From Buxus sempervirens (Eukaryota; Streptophyta; Magnoliopsida; Buxales; Buxaceae), in NCBI GenBank assembly GCA_947561395.2, contig OX387190.1, positions 16,238,858-16,302,857 on the forward strand: DNA of 64,000 nucleotides, written 5' to 3'. Positions 56,021-64,000 of the stretch are shown here, in pieces. The notes under the pieces are model-generated. The model was not told the origin of the DNA. It did not search any database and saw nothing but the letters and a program-made list of their open reading frames with translations. The position numbers and the translations under genes were made by a program. Every line of letters starts with the position of its first letter. Position 1 is the first letter of the stretch.

Positions 56021-57328
56021 TAAGCACTGGTTTTACTCTTGGAACTGAATGGTTTGTTTTGATTTATGAGTCGTCTAATTGGACATTGTTCTTGGTGTGG
56101 ATCCACAGTGAGTCTAATTAGTGTGTTGGTATTGGCTTGTTAGCTTTAATTTCCTTATCCATATAGCATTCCACTGTGGGGAATCAGTGAGGCCTTCTCA
56201 GGGAACAGAGGGCTGCGGCAACCCCCCGTCGCGGGGAACCGGCGGGAGTCCATGCGATTCATCGAGCAGTGGGTGGGGAATCCCACTTAGTCTGGATCCT
56301 TGGTTAGGTTGACTACTTGCCAGCCCATACGTGGGTACTCCGCTTGCTGAGATGTCCCTAGCTAAGCTTCTCTCTGTAAGTCGTGTAGGTGGCAATGGAT
56401 ACTGGTCATTAATCTAATTTACAGACATGCTAACCACGAGTCCTAACAAGACATGTTTACAGTGTTTGATCATAATTGTTGATTTGATTGAGATATTTGA
56501 ATTGGAATTTCTTTTATATCCGATGATTGAGATATTTGAATTGGAATTTCTTTTATATCCGATTGAACTGTTTTGGTTTTGCATTTAGTACTATATAATT
56601 GTGAATATCATCATGATGTTATAATAACTGCACAAACTGTTTCTCTACATGCATGTTTGCTGCTTACTGGGACTTTAAGTCTCACGCGTGTTTTGTTTTA
56701 CCGGATTTGTTTTCAGATCCACTTGGTGAGCCGCGTACCGGGGCAGTTATTGAGGGTGAGCTTGAGTAAAGTCTAGAGGGCTACCATTTCTACCCATAGT
56801 AGGGTTCTTATTATGATGATGTATTTTGTCTTGGGAATTGTATATGGGATGTAAATATTATCTTTGGACCTATACTCCTGGAAGAATCTTTTGTACTTAT
56901 CTGTATATTTTGGGAAGATCATTGTGAATGGTTAGTTGCCTTAGTTGTATTTTGTATGCACAGATATTATGGTTTGGAGATTATAGTACAGATGATCTTT
57001 TGATTATATGGAAAATTTTTATTCCATGCTTCTTTAGTCATGCACTCTGATAACTACATTGTAAATTGCCTAGGAAATTGTGTTTATCAGGTTCTATTGG
57101 GCCCATAGGTAGGTCTCAGGTACGGGTTGGTGATGTGATAGGGCAGACCCGGATCTGGGGCGCTACAAAAAGAGTGTGGGAGAAGAAGAGGGTTTCCTTT
57201 TTATACTCAACAAGCTTTTCCCGAAATGTTTTAAAGGCAAGCTTCCAAGTTTGCCCCTCCTCTCCTAAAACACATATAATTACCACCATGCCACTCTCAC
57301 TTCTTTTATTTTATAAGTCCTTGACTTA

Positions 57329-57729
57329 GCTCTGTTTGTTTTGATGTAAAATCTAATGCGGAAAATGTTTTCAAGATAAAATGAGGTTTTTCAAGTGTTT
57401 GTTTCAATGTAAAATACAATATGATGTAAAACAGTTTTCCTAAAATATAGCTATTTTCCAGAAAATGACTTACCTTAAAAAATCCCGTATGTCATTTTCC
57501 AGAAAACATGTCGTGATCGATATGTTTTCTGCCCCCCCCCCCCCCCCAATTTTTCTTTAATTTCATTTTTTATTCCAAATATAAGAAAATGAAAATTTTT
57601 CATTTTCAACTCTAACTCTATTTTCTAACGTCCATCCAAACAGTTAAAAAACCTTTGATTTTCCTAAAACTATTTTCCGATGTAAATGTTTTCCAAGGGA
57701 AAATATTTTACATCAAAACAAATGGAGCC
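57329..57729. mobile_element. MITE-like element with ~24-bp terminal inverted repeats
   Basis: The left end GCTCTGTTTGTTTTGATG and the right end CATCAAAACAAATGGAGCC are inverted repeats with a few mismatches, and the ATTTTCC/GGAAAAT theme recurs inside. It is about 400 bases and non-coding, with a C16 run at 57532-57547. No clear TSD (TTA left, TAA right), so the superfamily is undecided. Confidence 0.65.
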
Positions 57730-57855
57730 TAATGAGCCACTTGATTGGCTTTCTGGCTTCAAATTTGGGCTTCTCCCACTTCACCTTCACAATAAAAATT
57801 AAAATATATTAGAAATACTAAATCTCTCTTAAAGGCCTCGCCCCCCCCCCCCCCC
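57730..57855. other. short non-coding interval with a C15 run
   Basis: No gene recognised. The C run at 57841-57855 lies next to the probable start of the LINE. Confidence 0.4.
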
Positions 57856-58109
57856 AACCATTTGTGAGATTAATCATCTTACCTATTCGTCTGTGGGCTG
57901 ATCTGTTAGTCATAGTCGGGCTAGGAAAAACCTGATTAAGAGTCTCCATGCCACACCTAGGGGGGATCCGGGTATTGACTATCAAAGGGGGGTGACCTTC
58001 ATCTTTCAAAGAAATGAAAGTCTTCTGTGATTCAATTCTCTGGAGGCAGCATATCCTCCTCTAACATTCCTTTGCCTCTTGCTGGGGATACCTAGTGCAT
58101 ACTGCCAAA

Positions 58110-58810
58110 ATGAAAATATTAGCCTGGAATTGTCGGGGCTTGGGTCGAGCCCCAACAAGGCTCCACCTACGTAATCTTTTGCGTACTATCAGGCCAAATT
58201 TAGTTTTATTGTCTGAAACTTTGATGAATAAAAAAGCTTTTGAATGTTTTGTGAGAAGTATGGGTTTTTCTAACTGTTGGTGGTATGCTGCTAAGGGCCA
58301 TGCTGAAGGCTTTTGCGTGTTGTGGGATCACACCTGTAAAATTAATATTGAAGATGAAGAAGAATGGTGCATCCACATGTGTATTATAGTTGCCAATCAA
58401 ACCTTTGAAATAACTTTTGTTCATGCCAGTTCAAACATCCAAGTGCAAGCTATCCAATGGGAGTACCTGAAATCTATTGAATCCAAATGCTTGGCTCCTT
58501 CGTGTGCTATAGGATACTTTAATGTGGTATTATATAGCTATGAAAAGCGAGGAGGCGACCACATCTAGGTGCGTACAGCTCAACTATTCTCAAAATTTAT
58601 CAATGATTTTAATCTTCTGAAATTGCCGTGTAAGGGTATGAAGTTTTCTTGGTGTAATGGTAGATGGGGGATGGGTAGGATTAGAGAAAAAATTGATCAG
58701 GTGTTGAGTTTTACCTAGTGGTGTCTCCTTTTCCCCAATGCCATTCTTTGGCAAGACCCAATTGTGGGTTCCGATCATGCTCCATTATGCCTGAATCTTA
58801 ATAATGACCA
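58110..58810 (+). pseudogene. LINE endonuclease domain
   Basis: The ATG at 58110 starts MKILAWNCRGLG, the standard opening of plant LINE ORF2, with LVLLSETL carrying the catalytic Glu. The later block reads AIGYFNVVL where the family has GDFN, so a catalytic Asp is replaced by Tyr. After the stop at 58566 the frame resumes (LPCKGMKFSWCNGRWG) and reaches VGSDHAPLC, the conserved SDH motif, near 58785. Confidence 0.85.
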
Positions 58811-58929
58811 TTTCAACAAAAAAAATCAGATTTGAGAAATTTTGGATTGAAGAGAGAAATTGCCATCAAATTATTAGTGAGAATTGGAGTAACAACAGAG
58901 GTAATTGGCAGAGCAAGCAAAATCAGTTA

Positions 58930-60240
58930 AGATGTAGGCTTAGTGTGTAGAACAAAAAAATGTTGGAGATGTAAATAAGAGAGTGGATGAGATATATGGG
59001 GAGTTGAAAAGGGTTCAGAAAATTATGGAGAATCATGAGGACCCTGTTATGGTCATTAAAGAGCATCAACTTCATAATGATTATTTTTTTGTGCTTAAGG
59101 TGCAAGAAAATTTTTGGATGCAGAGGTCTCAGATCAAGTGGCTGAAGGAAGGAGACCTCAACACAAATTTTTTTCATCTCTCTACTAGGAACAGGAAACA
59201 CAGAAATAAGATTGTCGCTCCAAAATGACCATAATAAGGAAGTTGGAGAGATTGAGGAGATTGAACAAATTATTGTGGACTACTTCCAAGGCATTTTCTC
59301 TTGTGATAATAGAGAAAAAGAATTATCTCTTCTTAATTAGCTACTTACCTGTATCACTAAAGCAGATAATGGGCTGTTGTCTAGAACTGTTATAGAAAAG
59401 GAAATATGATTAACTGTGAAGAAGATGGGAGCCTTAAAAAGTCCAAGGCCAAATGGTTTCCAAGGGATATTTTATCAAACTTACTAGGATATCATTAAGG
59501 AAGATGTGTGTAAAATTGTTTCTAATTTTTTCCTTAATGGTTTTTTTGATAGAAAATTGAATTATACCCATATTGTTTTGATCCCTAAGACTGATTCCCC
59601 AAGGAGAATTAGTGAGTTTAGACCCATTAGTCTATGTAATTTCATTTATAAAATCATTTCTAAACTTCTTGTTGATAGACTTATACCTCTCATGAACAAA
59701 CTTATCTACCCCCAACAATGTGGCTTTGTTCTTGGGCATGTCATTCAAGATAATATTTTTGCTGCCCAAGAGTTATACCACACTGTTAAGAGCAAGAAAA
59801 AGTGTAAAAATCAGGGTTTGTTTGCTATGAAACTCGATCTTGCTAAAGTCTATGATAGGCTCAACTGGAACTTTATTGAAAAAACTCTTACTGCTTTTGG
59901 TTTTGATAAAAAAAAATTTTCAAAGATGATAATGTTTTGCATATCCTCTATCTCTTATAGTGTGCTTGTGAATGGTAAGCCGTGTGGAAATTTCAATCCT
60001 ACTAGGGGAATCAGACAAGGGGACCCCCTGTCCTCTTACATCTTCATATTAACTCAACAAGTCTTATCATTTGCCCTGGTTAAAGTTGAATAGGAAAATT
60101 ATATTCATGGAATTAGAGCTTGTAGACTGATTGAATCCATTAGTCATTTGCTCTATGCGGCTAAGTTGCTTTTATTTGGTCGTACTGCTATTGTTAATGT
60201 TGAAAATTGTATGTAAATCACTAACTATTTCTGTTATATG
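58930..60240 (+). pseudogene. LINE reverse transcriptase domain
   Basis: SQIKWLKEGDLNTNFFHLST near 59130 is the usual pre-RT block. The RT segment (59506-60093) contains HIVLIPKTDSP, FRPISLCNFIYKIISKLL, FAMKLDLAKVYDRLNW and TRGIRQGDPLSSYIF. The active-site block, in frame after a TAG, reads LLYAAKLLLFG where the family has F/Y-ADD, so both catalytic aspartates of that motif are gone. Confidence 0.88.
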
Positions 60241-61482
60241 GTAGGGCATAAGTTGAATCTTGAAAATTCTGAATTATACCTGAAAGGCAAGGAAAGAGGT
60301 AGGCTGGCCAAAATTTTTGGTATTAAACCTACCAAAAAGCCGAGCAAGTATCTGGGCATTCCCACCTCCCTAAATGCTCCAAAATTTTGGCAATTCAGAG
60401 AGCTTATGAAAAGAGTTAACAAAAGATTGACAAGATGGAAGGCAAAGCTACTCACACAAGTAGGGGAGCCACTTTGATCAGCTCAATTCTTCTAAGCACA
60501 GCTCAATACTACATGGCTACAATTAAAATCCCAGCTAAAGTGGTGGAGAACATTGATAAAGAAGCAAGGTGTTTTTTCTAGTACAAGCCTCAGAAGGAGA
60601 AAACTTTTCATATGGTGTGATGGGAAAAATTGTGTTTGCCCAAGCAATTTGGTGGTTTGAATATAAAGGACAATAAGACGCTCAACTTGGCTATGCTTAC
60701 AAAGGTAGCATGGAACGTGGCCATAGATGAGAATAAACTTTGGATCAAGGTCCTAAAAGCAAAATATTTCCCAAATACAGATTTTGTGGATGAGTTACAA
60801 GAAATTCCTTTTGGCTTTGGAAACAATTTTGCAAAGTAAGAGAGATGCTTCATTTGGGAAGACAATGGTGCATTGCTAATGGAGAGTCTATCCAAATCAA
60901 AGATCAAAGTTGGCTGAAACATCTAAATGAAGAAGAGGTGCAAGTCAAGCTGAAGATCTTAAAGTTGTTGATTTCATAGAACATAATACTAGATCATGGG
61001 ATATGGAAAAATTGTTAAATATTTGGCCACCTCAGTTGGCCATGAAGAACAATGGTATTCCCATTAGTAAGTATGATTTACAAGATAGAGTGGTGTGGTA
61101 TGGTACAAACTTAGGTAAGTTCTTTGTCTCATCCACATATAGATTACTGTCATCTTTGTCTAACCATGCTGAAGAGGAGAAAGGGTGGTTAAAAATTTGG
61201 CATCTGCCGCTTCCCCAAAATATTAGATTTTTTTTGTGGAAGTTGTTACTTGATGGAAATGTGACAAACGATATTCTTCACTTCTGGCTTGGTGTGCGTG
61301 CTGAACCCTGTATTCTTTGCAATAAGGAACAAGAATCATCTTTCCATCTCTTCTTTAAATGTGATTTCATTCGAGTCTTATGGTTTGGATGCGTGGGAGG
61401 CAAAATGCCTAAACAAGGTTTGATAAGAAATTGCAAGGTATGGATATTTAATCATGTTTTAAAAATTGGAGGTAATGGATAA
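60241..61482 (+). pseudogene. LINE thumb region and zf-RVT domain
   Basis: KLNLENSELYLKGKE and KKPSKYLGIPTSLNAPK continue the RT C-terminal region; CLPKQFGGLNIKDNKTLN follows near 60630. The segment 61003-61482 contains WLKIWHLPLPQNIRFFLWKLL and CILCNKEQESSFHLFFKCDF, the zinc-finger domain typical of plant LINE ORF2. Separate frames show several indels. Confidence 0.82.
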
Positions 61483-61684
61483 CAAGCTCCTCAAAAATTA
61501 ACGGCAGCTTGGGCAAATTTGTGTTGTGTTGTTTGGCTTACCTATACAAATTCATCTTTGAAAATGTTAAACCCTCCATTTCTTTGACTACTTCTCTCTT
61601 CTTAAAATTATAGGAGGACTCGGATGCTCCATACAAGATTGCTCACCGTGGAATGCTGAGAAGGGGAGAAGAGTACTACATTAG

Positions 61685-62094
61685 ATGGCAAAGATCGAGG
61701 GAGGACTGGTTAATGTCAATGTTGATGGAGCTGCTAGGGGCTCTCTGGGAGATCCGGCTATTGGAGCGGTGATTAAAGATTCCAACGGAAGAATTCAGTG
61801 TGCCTTGGCGCACAAAATTGGTTCAGCAAATGCTATGTGTGCAGAAGCCCATGCTATGGTTGAAGGGCTAAAATGTGCTCTAGCTTTAAATTGTCAAAAT
61901 ATTATTGTGGAAGTGATTCAATAGTTATTGTAGATAGAGTTAAAGACAGAAACAGCCATCTGTGGAAGATTGATCATTTGTTAGAAGAAGCTCGTCATCT
62001 TTGCAGTCTCTTCATCTCAGTTCACATCTCCAAGATCTACAGAGAAGCCAACTCAATGGTAGATGGTTTAGCAAATTTTGCATTAGATGAATAG
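61685..62094 (+). pseudogene. LINE RNase H domain
   Basis: VNVDGAARGSLGDPAIGAVI opens the domain (catalytic Asp in NVDGA), then CAEAHAMVEGLKCAL with the catalytic Glu. A frameshift near 61920 moves the DSIVIVDRVKD block to another frame, and the domain closes with HISKIYREANSMVDGLANFA. This is the RVT_3-type RNase H of plant LINEs. Confidence 0.85.
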
Positions 62095-62225
62095 CCTCGT
62101 TTTTTGTTCAACTAGGTTCCAAATGTGTTAAATCAATTTGCTGTGGATGATTTTGTAGGCCGAGCACAATCTCGATTTGTTCCTGATTAATTTCATACAT
62201 TCTTATCTTTTTATCAAAAAAAAAA

Positions 62226-63794
62226 GGGGGGGCGCTCCATGTCAAATTATGTTTCATGTATTACTTAGGATGCTTGGTTATGTTTTTAAAAAATGAATTA
62301 AAACCAAAAACCTTACAAATGGTTTTTTGTGTTCTTGAAAACAAGTGAAGTAAAAAACCCGTTTGGTAACACTTAGTTAAAATTAATTATGATTTTCGAA
62401 ATCAACAAAAATGCATTTGGTAAAGTATAATAATCATGTTTTAAAAACAGTATGTAATTATAGTAGTGGTGCTAACTATGGTTACGTACGATAATAGTTG
62501 TGATATTAATGGTAGTGGTGTTGATTGTGGAGGTGGTGACGGTGGTGGTGGAGGTGATGGTGTATGTTGTTGTGGCGGCGATAGCTGTGGTGGTGGGTGT
62601 GTTGGTAGAGGAGGAGACGATAATGGTGGTGGTGATGGTGCTGGTGTCCTAATGTCCCTTTTCATTTTATTCTTAATATTTTGTATCTCCAAATTCTACC
62701 TTGATCCCAACACTAAATCCAAGCCCCAAAAAAGGTTCTTGGACCTGAGGTTGGTGGCTTTGGGACCAACCTAACCACTTTATCGTGCTATATCTGTATA
62801 TAACATATAGCAGTTGGTGCTTTTCTTAAGTTCATAAGAGACACTAGCAGGGTGCACGTGCATAACTGCATGTTGGAAGGGATACATAGGCAACAATTAC
62901 AAAACCGCTTAACTAAACAAAGGGAATTTAGTTGTTATAACAATTATACCCCTATTATTAATGAATCTTAACCATGTGAGGAAAGGTTTTTTTGGAAAGT
63001 TGCACATTGCCTTTGGCACGCTTCCACGGGGTCTTCTCGCTTTATATATAGTATAGATTTTCTCAAAATGTAAATACTAATATTTTGACTTAATAAAAAA
63101 GATTTCTTATAGTGCACTTTACACACATGCAACACACATGCAGCTTTTCTAGTAGGAGATAAAAAGTGATAGAAGTAATAGTAAAGCGAATTTTGGACAA
63201 TAAAAGGTTTCTATATACATGTAAGTGATTAATTGAAAATTAAAGTGAATAGAATAAAAAGTGGGGAGCAATTTGGGTAGCAAATATCAGCTAAGAATTT
63301 TGAGTGTTCTCTTTATGGTAGTATATATATATATATATATTTGATTATTTGGTTGTTGGCAAAAGGTGATTTTGACTGTAAGTTTCTAAGGATACATTAG
63401 GCATTTCCTTTTGCTTTCGCTTTTGCTTTCTTGCTTTTTAAATATTATCACAAGCATGTGTTGGTCAATCATTGCTTTTTCTTCTCGTGATGAAGCAAAA
63501 AACAATCTCATTGCTTTTCTGGTGAAGCAAAAAAATTTTTTGCTTCTCATTGTTTGCTTTGTTATTATTTAGAAATCTTGACATTTCTTTCAACTCTCTT
63601 CACTTCTAACATTAGATCCTTTTGTTCTTTGGTTTTTCTTTCTTTCGTAGCCGTTGAGCGATGATGATCAACTATCGAGAGGCAGCATGTGCCAATATCC
63701 TTTGTTGTTTCCCCCATTTTAAACCTTCTTCCATCAATTTTGTTCATCAATGTCAATCACCCCCCTTGATGCATCCATTCTCTATTGCAACGTT
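62226..63794. other. non-coding interval with low-complexity repeats
   Basis: No gene recognised. It holds a G8 run after the LINE tail, a GGT/GGTGAT-rich tract (about 62500-62650), a stretch at 62840-63057 that ends TTTATATATAGTATAGAT and may be a small non-autonomous element, and a (TA)n tract at about 63328-63351. Repeats of TTTTGCTTTC lie near 63410-63440. Confidence 0.5.
62500..62650. repeat. GGT/GAT-rich low-complexity tract
   Basis: Imperfect trinucleotide repeats (GGTGGTGGA, GGTGATGG) that translate to Gly- or Pro-rich artefacts in all frames. Confidence 0.85.
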
Positions 63795-64000
63795 GTTCAT
63801 TAATGATTGATGATTAACTTTAATGTTTTTTTTGAGGATTTTAGACTACACTTCCGCACATACTTGTTCCGCACTCTGATGGTATAATAAAGTGAATGGA
63901 TTATTTAATTCTATTGTCTGGTATATTATTGATGATGTATTTGATATGGGCCAGTAACACCTCGGATTTGGTTGTTGAATTGAATTCGGGTTGTTACAGT
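63795..64000 (+). mobile_element. family-A LTR, right part, cut by window end
   Basis: TTAATGATTGATGAT...GAGGATTTTAGACTACACTT...CCAGTAACACCTCGGATTTGG matches the inverted sequence of 1835-2035 of the left solo LTR with about 10% differences by eye. By that alignment about 60 more bases, including the GGGGCGTTACA end, should lie just past 64000. Similarity fades to the left of about 63795, so the copy may be truncated or diverged there. Confidence 0.8.

Larger units (their letters stand above)
52601..57167 (+). mobile_element. solo LTR, family A with minisatellite, TSD AAAAG
   Basis: Starts TGTAAAACCCCGACCCGG and ends GGATCTGGGGCGCTACA, with AAAAG on both sides (52596-52600 and 57168-57172). 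It is 4567 bp, the longest LTR here. In order: AT-rich start, minisatellite, TATA box 54493, donor-like site 54656, GC-rich island 55045-55230, 'GGGGAATTCCACTTGG' units, hairpin 56669-56683, TTTTCAG ending 56716. Confidence 0.94.
48077..57328 (-). mobile_element. outer family-A LTR, right fragments, carrying two solo LTRs
   Basis: Pieces at 48077-49880, 52474-52600 and 57173-57328 read continuously once the two TSD-bounded insertions are removed. On the minus strand they contain family-A landmarks: donor-like TTAG|GTAAGC (49762-49766), GC-rich island 49320-49525, hairpin-like GGGACCTTCATCTC (48187-48200) and TTTTCAG (48158-48164). The expected GGGGTTTTACA end is not found; a MITE-like element begins at 57329. 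Confidence 0.6.
57856..62225 (+). mobile_element. L1-type LINE, 5'-truncated and decayed, with poly(A) tail
   Basis: Plus-strand segments encode, in order, an apurinic-type endonuclease, reverse transcriptase, a zf-RVT domain and RNase H. The unit ends in a short A run (62214-62225) after CTTTTTATC. No gag-like ORF1 is present, so it is 5'-truncated or ORF1 is lost. The left boundary is uncertain and no TSD was identified. Many stops and frameshifts occur. Confidence 0.85.

Noticed and set aside
57329-57729. PIF/Harbinger assignment for the MITE-like element
   Set aside because: The flanking TTA and TAA are not a direct repeat, so the TSD does not support that superfamily.
62441-62774. Gly/Cys-rich and Pro-rich open frames on both strands
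   Set aside because: Both come from the same GGT/GAT low-complexity tract.
1777-64000. One giant transposon with inverted ends spanning the window
   Set aside because: The left copy has its own TSD (AGTGG) on both sides, so it is an independent insertion.

Overview
This window looks like repeat-dense nuclear DNA of a flowering plant. The evidence is plant-type Ty3/gypsy elements of the Tat/Ogre lineage, plant mobile domain (PMD) proteins, a BED/DUF659-type hAT transposon, an L1-type LINE with zf-RVT and RNase H domains, and GT-AG introns. There are no prokaryotic features. I could not identify the species. I found no intact, clearly active gene. Almost all of the window is transposable elements nested in one another, and many boundaries are fixed by target-site duplications (TSDs) read directly from the sequence.

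Layout. 1-4395: minus-strand remnant of a multi-exon gene (PMD/DUF1985-like exon at the edge, ATG exon at 544-693, probable 5' leader), split by a solo LTR of 'family A' (1777-4131, TSD AGTGG). ~4396-12880: a Tat-type LTR followed by a primer-binding site, then a 5'-truncated family-A LTR (~7250-12880), itself split by an inverted Tat-type solo LTR (9815-12276, TSD GATGT). 14090-33987: a complete 19.9-kb Tat-lineage retrotransposon on the minus strand (TSD CAAGC) with two LTRs, PBS, PPT, gag, protease, RT, two RNase H domains and integrase. Two tandem plus-strand (antisense) PMD genes lie between integrase and the 3' LTR, and the second is split by a family-A solo LTR (20641-23973, TSD CGACT). 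~34313-57328: a minus-strand family-A LTR acting as the outer host of a deep nest. It holds a Tat-type LTR (34582-48076), which holds a hAT transposon (37035-48067, 8-bp TSD GGTGGGAC), which holds two solo LTRs (39237-42219, TSD CACAT; 44064-46506, TSD TAAAA). Two further solo LTRs sit directly in the outer LTR (49881-52473, TSD CAACT; 52601-57167, TSD AAAAG). 57329-57729: a MITE-like element. ~57856-62225: a decayed L1-type LINE with poly(A) tail. 62226-64000: low-coding sequence ending in another family-A LTR that runs off the window.

'Family A' means LTR-like units beginning TGTAA(A/G)(A/G)CCC and ending (G/C)G(T/C)TACA, with 5-bp TSDs. I infer they are solo LTRs of a long-LTR gypsy group (a chromovirus of Tekay/Del type is my guess), because no internal region is present here. 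'Tat-type' LTRs begin TGTAGACA/TGTAAGCA and end CACA; one is followed directly by a TGGCGACTC... primer-binding site.

Most interesting signals: (1) six family-A LTRs share a donor-like site after the TATA box and, 1.4-2.1 kb later, a small hairpin followed by T-rich sequence and TTTTCAG, which suggests an intron contained within the LTR; the hairpin shows compensatory changes between copies. (2) Tat-type LTRs carry arrays of short inverted repeats in U3 whose sequences differ between subfamilies while the architecture is kept. (3) One retrotransposon carries two diverged antisense PMD genes in tandem. (4) A ~20-24 bp minisatellite of very different length (0.74 versus 1.58 kb) lies just upstream of the TATA box in two related LTRs.
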